Source: Shinisaurus crocodilurus
Taxonomy: Eukaryota; Chordata; Lepidosauria; Squamata; Shinisauridae
Length of the DNA stretch: 64,000 nt
Direction of reading: 5' to 3'
Assembly: GCA_021292165.1 (NCBI GenBank)
Contig: JAHFWL010000963.1
Location: 25,949 to 89,948, forward strand
Shown: piece by piece, positions 31,995 to 41,933 of the stretch
Position numbering within the stretch: position 1 is the stretch's first letter
Layout: the number at the start of each line of letters is the position of its first letter
Notes under the pieces: generated by a model
Told to the model about the DNA's origin: nothing
What the model saw: the letters and a program-made list of their open reading frames with translations, nothing else
Databases searched by the model: none
Made by a program: the position numbers and the translations under genes

Positions 31995-33059
31995 CTTCAA
32001 AAAGATAGCAGATCATTGAAAGAAGAGTAAATGTTACTAGCATCTTTAAAAAGTAGAATCAGGACTCAGATAGAGCATTTCTGAATCCTTTAGAGGTCCA
32101 TAAAATAAACCTGTATCCATATCCCTGTTATGAGGACATATATTGGCTATTTAGGAGCTTTATCAAGCTATTTCTGTTCTGATTTAAGGGAAATGAAGCT
32201 GATATTCTCCAGTCTTCCCTGTCCTCCTCCAACACACAGGCCTCATAATTTCTTATGGATTTGGATGTCTGCCACTGATATTCTCTATGGTCTTGGGGAA
32301 ATCACTTAAGAATGTTTAAGTCTCTCTGGTTGCAATGGGAGAGTTAAGCATATGCTTAAATCTCTTGAAATCAGTGGGACCACAAATTGCTTACCTTTGG
32401 CTAGGACATGCCCTCTGTCTCCTTGGCACTAGATCATAGCAATCAGCTACAATTCCTACCTCATAGGAGTTCACATGAGTTAATTAGTTAAATGTTTGTA
32501 CAGCACTTTGAAAATGTGAAGGTCTAGATTAGTGCCAAGTTTTATTATTATTAAACCCATTAAAACACAATGCATTGATCAATTAGCTCAAATCAAAGAA
32601 CATGTAGCTGCAAAGGATCTAATTAAAATTTGAAAAATAGAATTATTGAAAGCTACTGAAATTCTGAGCCACCTCTCATTTCAAATTAGCAGAGATCTAT
32701 TAGTCACTGCCTTGCCCTATATTTCTCATGTCACAGGCTGAGCAACTAGAGGTTTGCAGAAAGCCAATATTTTCCTTTATTTGTTTAAGAGCTCATTAAG
32801 CTGACTGAAAGGCCCTGTTCTGCAAAATCAAATGGCTTTTATATAAAGTGCCATGCGATTGCAGCCCAGTGTAAAATGGATGAGTGGGCATGATATACTT
32901 TTGCCATTTGTTAAGAGGAATGGTAATTGATATTTTAACTCACCAGAAGGCTACATTGTTTCAGCTAAGCATTAAAAAAGTAAAACACAATAGCATGCAC
33001 ATTGAAGAAGAAAATGTCAACATTACAGCAAAAAAAATATTTATCTATTTTCTACATTT
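31995..33059. other. Intron with a MIR-like remnant
   Basis: 32455-32560 contains CCTACCTCATAGGAGTTCAC and AGCACTTTGAAAATGTGAAG ending in TTATTATTATTA, like the old MIR/L2 3' end. Other parts, such as 32800-32990, are unique and could include conserved noncoding sequence; that cannot be tested here. Confidence 0.45.
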
Positions 33060-34310
33060 CTAAAAAGCCCAGTAACTGAAGTTCTCTGCATGGTGTACAA
33101 ATTAAAAGCTTAAAATACAAAGTAACAATACAACAATGATATAAAACATCAGATAAAAACAGCAGCAGAACATGATCAAACCAAAAGTAAAATCAGCAAC
33201 TGGGTGAAAACAGTGCCAAGAGATAAAAGCACTAAAACAGTTTCTAGAATTCCTGGGAAAATAAAAGGTCTTCCCCTAATCCGTAGGGATGTATGAGAAA
33301 TTTGTTTCAGTTTGCTTTTTATCAGGAATTACCCAGTTTGCACTGCCCAGACCAAACATGGACTCAAATGAAATCTGCAGTTGAGGTCCATACATTTCTA
33401 AGCTTCCACTGTGATTTGTGGACAAAAATGTGTTTGACAGCATGCATACTTTTTTTAAAAAAAATTGCACAAAAATGCATACTTTGAAAAATGTGCACAA
33501 AAATGCTTTAATTAATGGAAGAAGAATGCATTTCGAGGATGTGCACACTGCACAATTGATGTGTACATTTGGGAAAATATGCATGAAAATACTCACAAAT
33601 TTTAACGTGAAAAGAAAAAATAAAGATTACTGTCTGATACTGACATAAGACAGAATGACTTCGAGGTGGAATTTGAAGAACTTCAGCGAGCTTGAGTATT
33701 GCTTGTACATATATCCCTAATGATGTAGGCACCCAGCAAGCCTCTCTGTGGAGGGCATTGCACAGACAGGGTGCCACCACTGAAAGGAACTCTCTCTTGT
33801 AGCCACCCACCACACCTCAACAGGTGGGGAAACCTGGAGGGGAGTATCAGATGATGACCTTAGGGTTCGGGTGGGTAGATATGGGAGGAGATAGTGCTTC
33901 AGGTAACCTGACCCTAAGCCATATAAGGTTAAAACCAGCACTTTGAATTGGGCCCAGAAATGGAATGGCAGCCAGTACTAGGATAATGTGGTTGTATCGT
34001 CTAGTCCCCATTAACAATCTAGCTGTCTTGTTTCATTCTTGTTGAATGAAACAAAAGCAGTGCCATGTACAATACATCACAATAATAATCCAAACAGGAG
34101 CTTACCAGAGCATGAATAATTGCACAATGCTATCTCTGTGTAGGTAAGGTCATAGTTGGGATATAATCTCAGGGCACTCTGACCCACCAAGGCCACCTGT
34201 GCCACTAGTGACAATGATGGAACTAAGATCACCCCTACACACCTGATCCTTTAGGGAGGAGTGCAACTCCCTCCTAAACATTGTAGGAGAAATAATTTAT
34301 GGATAATAAA
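33060..34310 (-). mobile_element. L2 LINE fragment split by a DNA element
   Basis: L2 3' UTR sequence (33060-33286, reversed) and L2 ORF2 C-terminal sequence (33718-34310) are separated by the AGGGATG-ended element. The minus strand reads LVLTLYGLGSGYLKHYLLPY and RESSFQWWHPVCAMP across frameshifts. Confidence 0.75.
33287..33717 (+). mobile_element. Non-autonomous DNA element with AGGGATG ends, nested in L2
   Basis: TAGGGATGTATGAGAAA at the left and TACATATATCCCTA at the right. Related in opposite orientation to 11425-11834. No exact target duplication is seen. Confidence 0.6.
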
Positions 34311-34699
34311 TCTAATTAAGTAGACCTCCTGTTAGCTTGACAGGCTCCTACTTTCTTTTCTTTTTTTAAATATTTTTTATTTAAAATTTTTAAACAATAC
34401 AAAGAAAATAACACACACATATAACTAATATAGTGCTCCCATCACCATGGGACCAAATAATACAATGACTCTATAATTATTCATTATTCCAAAAATACAA
34501 CATATCTTGACAGGGTAAACTCCCTTTCCCCTTTTTTAACACATATTCCAGAAATAAACCCCAAATATCCTTCAAAATATTTTTCTTTAATTGACCCCTT
34601 TTGCATTTGATATTACAAGTCAACATATCATTCAATGCCATATCCCATACTTCTTTATACCAATCAGTAATAGTGAAAACTTGCTGAATTTTCCATTTC

Positions 34700-36405
34700 T
34701 TTTCTTGGTAAATTTTTTATTTCATTTCATACAAACACAAAAACACATATATAGCAAACAATATACACAATTTAAAAAGGACTTCCAATCTTCTCCACAG
34801 CTTAAGCAACCACAGTTATTCTTACAACATTTTCTGTTAACAAAACCTCACCTTCAGTTACGGCAAACCAAAAACAAAACAACATTTTAATCCAATTTAA
34901 AATCCCATTATTAAGTATATTAAGAATCCCTCGCTAGTATAATACATTTACTCCTTGTTTCTATCTATCAATCTATCTATCCATAAACCACTTCACTTTT
35001 AATTTTAAAGATATCTTTTTTTTTAATAGAGAAAAATTTGAAAGTTAAAAAGTAAATAATAGCTGACAAAACAACAGAAGCACATAAGTCATCATTCTAC
35101 TTGTAAAAAAAAACAAAAAAAAAAAACAAACAGCAACAACAGCAACAAAAAACCCCAAAAAACAAAAACAGAATGAACAACCTTCCCCTTCAATATATCA
35201 AATACTCCACACAAGGTTAAAAAGACATTTTTAAGTAAATATTTCAAAACAGACCTAATATGCTTATAAGTCCATACAAATCATATAGGCAATCCCTTTA
35301 TCTGAATAATTCAATAAACAACAACCTTTTATCTTTTCCCAGCCAATGCAAATTCAGATTTTTATAAAAGCTTCCCTCTGTCAAATGGGCAGTCCCTACA
35401 TTCCAGATTCTGAACAGAAAACAAAGCAAGCCTACTCTGGGGATCTTGCTCACCGGCTTCATAAATTTTCTGCACAGGCACATTCAGTCCAATCCAAATT
35501 TCAGAGCCTCTGTAAATCTCAGCATTCGCCATCTTGAGTTTTAAAAACTGCATCATAACTTGTCTCCAAGCATTCTCCTTATACAGATTCAGTCCAGTTA
35601 ACACTTCAACGTCTCTGTGAATTTCTGGAAAGTCTCCAACATCCTTAATTGCTTCTTTCTCCTCCTGTATAGTGTCCAATTCCCGTCTTATCTTGAGTTT
35701 TAAAAACTGCGTCATAACTTTTCTCTGAGCCTTCTCCTTAAACAGATTCATTCCAGTTAACACTTCAACGTCTCTGTGAATTTCTGGAAAGTCTCCAACA
35801 TCCTTAATTACTTCTTTTTCCTCCTGTGTAGTGTCCAATTCCCGTCTTTTTTTTGTTAAGTCTACTTCAAAGTTTACATCCCAACCTTGGATTCTTCTTT
35901 CCAGTTTATTTAGAATATTGTTTTCCAACTTTTTCCAGAGCAACATAAATGCTGAAGTCATACTGCCCTTGTACTTCCAAAATTCCACTGCACATAAAAG
36001 AATTATAACCCTCCTTCCAATTAGCACTTCTTATCTTCTTTGCCTCCCAGATATACCCGCATTCAACTTACAGTTAATTATAATTCCCACTGTGCTGTAG
36101 AAAGATTCCAAATCGGCCAGTCCAGATATAATCCATCATTTTGGAAGTGAACACGTCCGCCTCTAATGATCGGTGAAAGCCGATCTCCTGAATACGGCGC
36201 CGTTTTCCCCCACCTCAGGTTACAGCCACAATCTGTCCGCCGCAAGGCAAACAGAAAGCAGTCTATAGCCCTTACGAGATATTTTGGGGGTAACCTCAAA
36301 TCTTAGCTTCTTATCAGAAGTAGATTCCCCAGTCAGAATTTCTCTGGCCAGGAACGCTGTATCAGTTAAACTTCAAGACTCCATGTTCACCCGGAAGTCC
36401 CTGAA
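34700..36405 (-). mobile_element. L1-type retroposon lacking ORF2, copy A, nested in L1
   Basis: L1 sequence stops at GAATTTTCCATTTC (about 34685-34699) and resumes at the same motif at about 36407-36420, so the insert is flanked by a duplication of about 14 bp. The insert starts (minus strand) GACTTCCGGGTGAACATGG, an L1-like 5' end, holds one frame (35362-36027) and ends A-rich. No reverse transcriptase is present. It resembles mammalian HAL1 elements in layout, though the encoded protein is not clearly L1 ORF1. Confidence 0.65.
35362..36027 (-). CDS. Lys/Glu-rich protein of the ORF2-less retroposon, with a 53-residue duplication
   Basis: A 221-residue frame with a coiled-coil-like N-terminal part (KKLENNILNKLERRIQGW) and a tandem repeat of 53 residues (DVGDFPEIHRDVEVLTG in each), matching a 159-bp DNA duplication at 35531 and 35690. 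The C terminus reads QNLECRDCPFDRGKLL. I see no RNA-binding motif typical of L1 ORF1. Intactness may be by chance. Confidence 0.45.
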   Translation of the reverse strand: MLIGRRVIILLCAVEFWKYKGSMTSAFMLLWKKLENNILNKLERRIQGWDVNFEVDLTKKRRELDTTQEEKEVIKDVGDFPEIHRDVEVLTGMNLFKEKAQRKVMTQFLKLKIRRELDTIQEEKEAIKDVGDFPEIHRDVEVLTGLNLYKENAWRQVMMQFLKLKMANAEIYRGSEIWIGLNVPVQKIYEAGEQDPQSRLALFSVQNLECRDCPFDRGKLL

Positions 36406-38029
36406 TGAATTTTCCATTTCCTTGCTATCTTTAGTCTACCTGCCGTTAACAAATTTATAATTAATTCTTTAACATTTTGAGGACCGATCACCTTTTCCGT
36501 TATTGATAGCAAAGCTAGTTTAGGACAAACCTCTAAATCAGCTCCAACAATTTCTGATATTTCCTCAAAAATCATTTTCCAAAAATCCATTACATTTTTA
36601 CAACTCCACCACATATGAGCATATGTACCCAACTCCTGACATCCTCGCCAACACATTGGAGAACATTTATTATCTATTCTATTTAATCTCACCGGAGTCA
36701 AATACCATCTCCAAATTAGCTTATAAAAATTCTCTTTAATTCTTATAGACATATTTTTCAATATTCGCCTATCCCAAATCTTGTTCCACTCGTCCTTTGA
36801 TATTTCCTCTTCAAACTCTGTATCCCAAACTATTTTAAGATTTTCTGCTTGCTCTTCTGATTTCTGCAACATTTTATATAACATCTTTGTAAGACCCCTA
36901 GCTGATGCATTTCCTTCTATGAGTTCTCTGGACATAACCAACTGCTCAAATGCGGTGAAATCCCTTTCATGCTCATGTCTCCTCTTCCATTTCTTACCCC
37001 ATTGTACTAATTGAATTAAATTTAACCACGAAATTCTTCCTGCCCCAACCCTATCAATTATTTGCTGTCTTGTCTCCATTTTTTCCAGCCAATCCATTAA
37101 ACTTATCACCTTTTTCTCTCTAAAAATTCGTTCTAAATGTCTAACATTCTTGGGAAAATCCTCCATAACCACCACTGGAGTAAGCGGGGATATACCTGGT
37201 AAAAATATTTCCTTATTTCTACCCCAAATTTCTAACATATTTTTTAAAAAGGGATTTTCTAATCTTTTTGTCATAATATGTCCTTGTTTTGTAAATAAAA
37301 ATTTCTCCACCCTATTACCCAATTCAAATGCTTCTATTTCCCACCACATAAAATCTTTTCTAACAATAATATCCATAATATATCTAAGTTGATTAGCTAT
37401 ATAATACCATTTTAAATTAGGGAGACCAAGTCCCCCTATTTTTTGAGCTTTATACCATCTATTCTTAGTAATCCTTGATCTTTTCCCCCCATTGCATAGC
37501 TATTTAACATTACTTGCCAAACTTTGATTTCTTTCTCTGATATCTTATATGGTATCATTCTAAATAAAAAATTAAACTTCGGTAAAATCTTCATTTTAAT
37601 CAAAGCTATCCTACCGAACCATGATAGTCCCAATTTTTTATAATCCTCTATTTTATTTTTAACTTCATCTTTTAATTTTTGAAAATTCCATTCCCCTATT
37701 TTATCCATATCTTTTAATATATCAATACCTAAATATTTAATTATATTTTTTATCTTTATATCAACTTTCCTTTGTTTAAATCCCCTTTCCTCCAGTTTAC
37801 TATAATTAAATGTCATTATCTCCTATTTATCCCAATTAACTTTTAACCCCGTTACTTCTCTAAATTCCTCTAAATGTTTCTCTATCCAATCCCAATTTTC
37901 TATAGGCCGTTCTAATGTTAACAAGATATCATCTGCAAAAAGGTTTATCTTACATTTGGTCTCTATTCCTATCCCCAATAATTTCTTCTCCTGTCTTATC
38001 GAATTCGCTAACAATTCCATAACTAACAC
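36387..38029 (-). pseudogene. L1 ORF2 remnant (reverse transcriptase and C-terminal region)
   Basis: The first segment has INLFADDILLTLERP, the catalytic FADD of L1 reverse transcriptase. The next has KYLGIDILKDMDKIGEWNF and LSWFGRIALIKMKILPKFNF. The last (329 residues) has MCWRGCQELGTYAHMWWSCK, the L1 C-terminal cysteine region. The endonuclease and N-terminal reverse transcriptase are missing through 5' truncation. Stops and frame changes separate the pieces. Confidence 0.85.
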
Positions 38030-38404
38030 AAATAATACTGGGGAAAGGGGACAACCCTGTCTAGTTCCCCGGCCTAGGCTAATAGTTTCTGTTATTAGGC
38101 TCCTACTTTCTGTCTGTGTCTGGTTCCATAGAGATGTGGCTTTTCTGATGCTGAGAAGGACTCAGTCATGTTACACTCAACACAGTTACTCTTTGTATCT
38201 TAACTCAACACAGTTATTTCTTGTATCTCAACTCAGCACAGTTACTTTATAAATAGATGTTCACAGATTATTTTTTGAACATTTATTAACACCAAGCAAG
38301 TGTATTTAGGACAACTACGTATATGTTTTGTTTTTACTTGTACAGTTCTATAGAAATTTCCCAACTTGTCCTTTGTGCTTTTGACCTGTCCAGGCAGGAT
38401 ATGA

Positions 38405-39155
38405 CAGGGATGGGGACTCGGACTCGAGGACTCGACTCGTGAGTCGGACTGAGTCCCCCCTCTGACTCGAGTCGGACTCGAGTCCCAATATTTTTAATGG
38501 AACTCGAGACTCGACTCGGGACTCGAGACCAAGGACTCGTAAACATCCCTGGGCTGTGCCAGAAGGAGTGGAGAAGAGCGCGATCACCGGTGAAGAGCGC
38601 ATGGAAGCGAGGCGCGCCGCTGCTTGGCCACTATGGACAGCTACCAGGAGCACAGCCCCAACGATGTGTTGAGATTTATTTTGATTGATGTGATGTTGTG
38701 GGGGGTTAGGGTTAGGGTCAGACATTTTGGGTTTGGCTGCCTCTGCCTGCCTGTTTGGGGTTCCCTGCCTCCTCTGCCTGCCTGGTCTCTTCTTAACCAG
38801 TTCCACAGTTTGAATTGTCCAAGACAAACGCCTCTTCCTGCCTGCTTTGGGCCTGCCTGGTTATTTTGGGTTTGTCTGCCTGGTCTGTTCTTGCCAAAAT
38901 CAGTTGCAGAGTTTTGAAATAAAAAGGCACACTTGTGCCTAGAATTTATTTAAGCCACACATCTGAAGTAGCCTTATTTTGTTGGGGAGAAACCCCATTG
39001 TTTTTAATAGGGACTCGTGGAGTCAGTTTTGGGAGTGACTCGGGACTCGTGAGTCACCATTTTGGACCAATGACTCGGACTCGGACTCGAGACTCGGGTC
39101 CAAAGACTTGTGACTCGACTCGTGACTCGAGACCAAGGACTCTTCAACATCCCTG
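38405..39155. mobile_element. hAT-like element rich in ACTCG motifs, exact 8-bp duplication
   Basis: CAGGGATG at the left and CATCCCTG at the right are inverted, and GGATATGA flanks both (38397-38404 and 39156-39163). Both subterminal zones (38413-38545 and 38990-39140) consist of dense GACTCG/GACTCGAG repeats. The middle has a short GGGTTAGGGTTAGGGT run at about 38701 and no transposase. Confidence 0.85.
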
Positions 39156-39330
39156 GGATATGAACATTATTGAGCAAGAATGTTTCTCATAATGTTCCCT
39201 ATTCTCTCCAGGTCAAGCTTCCTACCAGTAATTGGTCAAAAGCAAACTTTGGCTCAGACAGCCATTTAGCTATGCCTCTTTGATATGCCTGAAATTGCCA
39301 TTACCTTAGAATTGCTTACAACAAGGCAAA

Positions 39331-39434
39331 TTTTTTATTTATTTATTTATTTATTTATTTATTATATTTATACCCTGCCTTTTTTCCTGCAAGGAACCCA
39401 AGGTGGCTTACATAATCATCATCCTCTCCATCCT
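39331..39434 (-). mobile_element. 3' fragment of the tRNA-derived SINE
   Basis: A TTTA array followed by TACCCTGCCTTTTTTCCTGC and CCCAAGGTGGCTTACATAAT, the reversed 3' end of the SINE at 13094. Confidence 0.75.
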
Positions 39435-39814
39435 CAATGCCAGGATGATGATCGCCTAAGTTTCAGAAGAGAGGTAGAGTTGAGGAACTAGCATAATAAG
39501 TTGTAGCTTTTTAAACACGTTTTTTAATGTTATTTATGATAATGTTTTTATCAATATTCATGCAGAAGATAAAAGTGGAGGAGAGGACTCTGCCCTTGGA
39601 ATGAGCATTCTGGCCACATCAGTATTCTCAACGTTTTTGAGTTTGGCCTCCACTGGCACTAATCATTTGATCCACAGCTGATAAGACAGCGATCCCTCAA
39701 TGTTCAGACATGTACACACAGCCTGCTGCTATGTGAAAAGATCTGCTGGTTGGGGAACATCCCACACCAATTAGAGAAAGAATGTGGCTACAAGTCATGA
39801 TGGCCATATATAAT
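39435..39814. other. Stretch without recognised features
   Basis: No repeat or exon can be supported. Confidence 0.5.
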
Positions 39815-40239
39815 ACCAGTGCTGGTATTAACTTACAAAGCCCTAAACAGTTTGGGGCCAGGTTACCTGAAAGATGGTCTCTTCCCATATATACCTGCCC
39901 AGACCCCAAGATCATCCTCAGCAGTCCTTCTCTGGAATCCCCTACCAAAGGAAATGAGGTGGGTGGCTACTAAGAAGAGGGCCTTTTCTGCTGTGGCACC
40001 CCAGTTGTGGAATGAACTACCCAGAACGGCTTGCCTGGCACCTATGTTGTGCTCTTTCTGGCTCCAGGTGAGGACCTTCCTATTTTCCCAGGAATTTTAG
40101 TATGTTAACAAGTCTCTGTTGTTTCAAATCCTTTACTGTATTTTAAATCACTGTACTGCTACTAGGTTTTATTTCAGCTTTTACTCCTATTTTATAGTGT
40201 AATTTTAAATTTTTAGATTTGTATACTGTATTTTATGTC

Positions 40240-40289
<50 letters not shown>

Positions 40290-40408
40290 CGATTTCTGTA
40301 CCACCCAATAGCCAAAGCTCCCCAGGCATATGTTATGGTTTTAACTGTTGTGAACTGTCCAGAGAGCTTCAGCTATTGGGTGGTATAGAAATAAATAATA
40401 TAAATATT
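39815..40408 (+). mobile_element. L2 LINE C-terminal and 3' fragment with GAT array
   Basis: The frame 39819-40100 reads VLTYKALNSLGPGYLKDGLF and KKRAFSAVAPQLWNELPRT to the L2 ORF2 stop. The 3' UTR carries a GAT array (40239-40288), then a reversed copy of the L2 end (40300-40325) and the normal forward end (40360-40390). Confidence 0.85.
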
Positions 40409-40603
40409 GCCTCCAGTATCAGAGGCAGATCCAGTATCTGCCTCTGTGTACCAGATGCTGGGGAACATGAGTGGGAGGGAGCTGTGGCACCATGTCCTGC
40501 TTGTGGGCTTCCCAGAGGCAGCTGGTTAGCCACTGTGGGAACAGAATGCTGGACTAGGCAGGCCTTCAATCTGGATCCAGCATGGCTCCTCTTGTGTTCT
40601 TAA
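40409..40603 (+). mobile_element. CR1-family 3' end (TTCTTATG tail type)
   Basis: ATGCTGGGGAACATGAGTGG, TCCTGCTTGTGGGCTTCCCA, AATGCTGGACTAGGCAGGCC and GATCCAGCATGGCTCCTCTT. It begins where the L2 fragment ends. Confidence 0.7.
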
Positions 40604-40906
40604 TGGAAGAGGACATCTCAGATGCCCACATCCTAAACCCACACAGATAATGATCATTTGAAGAAAGCAGTAGCTCCTCCCTGAGCTTCCTGCTCCCCAG
40701 TGGGATGATGACTGTGCAGGTCACCGGGTCACCCACACAAATCCAATGTGGATCAGAAAGATTCCTCTGATGCAACTCACTCATGTCTCTGCTGGAGAAG
40801 GGAGAAATGCTTCATCTGTCTCAGGATTATGTCTGTCATTGGAATGTTGCTTCCCCTTTTTCCGGTATTCTGCAGGCCCTAAGGTGAGCCTGCAGCACAG
40901 CTAGAG
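40604..40906. other. Short stretch without recognised features
   Basis: Nothing supportable. Confidence 0.5.
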
Positions 40907-41925
40907 TCGGGGTCCCCAACACAACACAACACAACACCTGCAGGGACTTCCAATGGCAGCTGCAAAGCTCTCTACTCCCTGCCCTCTTAAAAAAAATTTT
41001 TTTTTTAATTTTTTTAAAAAACTGAAAAACATTATGGCATCAGGTTCTCCTTCCTGTTCCTGAACCTGCCACTAATCAGCTGTTTAATGGGCAGGAAGAG
41101 AAGGAAGAGAGGTGCTTCCTGGCCTCACCCAATTTTCTTCAACCCACACAGACCTTTCCACTTTAATCTCTCTCCACTCACAGCCTCTAGCCTTGCTATT
41201 TCTCTCCCACAACCCCTTTCCTTGCCATTTCTCTCTCTTCCCTGTCCCTAGCCTTCTTCTTTCTCTCCCTTCCTAGCCTTGCTCTTTCTTTCCCATTCAC
41301 CCCTTTATCTTGCTGTTTCTCTCCACTTCCAGCTTCTACCCTCACTATTTCTTTTCCCCTGACCTCTTCAGCTCACAGATTCTCTCTCTGCCTAGCCTCT
41401 TGCCTCGCTCTTTCTTTCCCCTATACCCCTTTGCCTTGCCCCTTTCCCCTTTAATCTCTCTCCACTCACAGCCTCTAGCCTTGCTATTTCTCTCCCACAA
41501 CCCCTTTCCTTGCCATTTCTCTCTCTTCCCTGTCCCTAGCCTTCTTCTTTCTCTCCCTTCCTAGCCTTGCTCTTTCTTTCCCATTCACCCCTTTATCTTG
41601 CTGTTTCTCTCCACTTCCAGCCTCTACCCTCACTATTTCTTTTCCCCTGACCTCTTCAGCTCACAGATTCTTTCTCTGCCTAGCCTCTTGCCTCGCTCTT
41701 TCTTTCCCCTATACCCCTTTGCCTTGCTATTCCCCCCCCCCACAGCCTACAGCCTCACTATTTCTCTCCCCACACCACCACCTCTTTTGTCCAGCCAGGT
41801 CTTCATGGCAGCCATTACGTGACTAGCTACATCCTCTGTGGGAGCCACCTTGTGACGGTGCCCACAGCAATTTCTCAAATTCCCAAATGTGTCCATCATG
41901 GGTCCAAAAAGGTTGGGGACTCCTC
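40907..41925. mobile_element. hAT element with internal 288-bp tandem duplication, exact 8-bp TSD
   Basis: TCGGGGTCCCCAACAC at the left and AAAAAGGTTGGGGACTCC at the right; AGCTAGAG flanks both (40899-40906 and 41926-41933). The interior is a pyrimidine-rich strand, with a unit starting near 41160 repeated 288 bp later. The matching open frames at 41310 and 41598 are by-products of this. Same family as 20405-22145. Confidence 0.85.
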
Positions 41926-41933
41926 AGCTAGAG

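Larger units (their letters stand above)
34357..38096 (-). mobile_element. 5'-truncated L1 with 15-bp duplication, carrying a nested retroposon
   Basis: AGGCTCCTACTTTCT occurs at 34342-34356 and again at 38097-38111. Between them is L1 in minus orientation: its poly(A)-side end at the left, ORF2 C-terminal two-thirds at the right, truncated near 38096. ORF2 is broken into frames 37823-38029, 37436-37816 and 36387-37376. The nested element is at about 34700-36405. Confidence 0.88.

Noticed and set aside
38700..38720. Telomere-like GGGTTA repeats
   Set aside because: Only about two and a half units inside a transposon; too short for interstitial telomere sequence.
40235..40603. A frame starting with poly-Met
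   Set aside because: It is the GAT microsatellite read in one frame, followed by L2 and CR1 remnants.
41310..41822. Two near-identical Ser/Leu/Phe-rich frames
   Set aside because: They are readings of a pyrimidine-rich 288-bp tandem duplication inside a hAT element.
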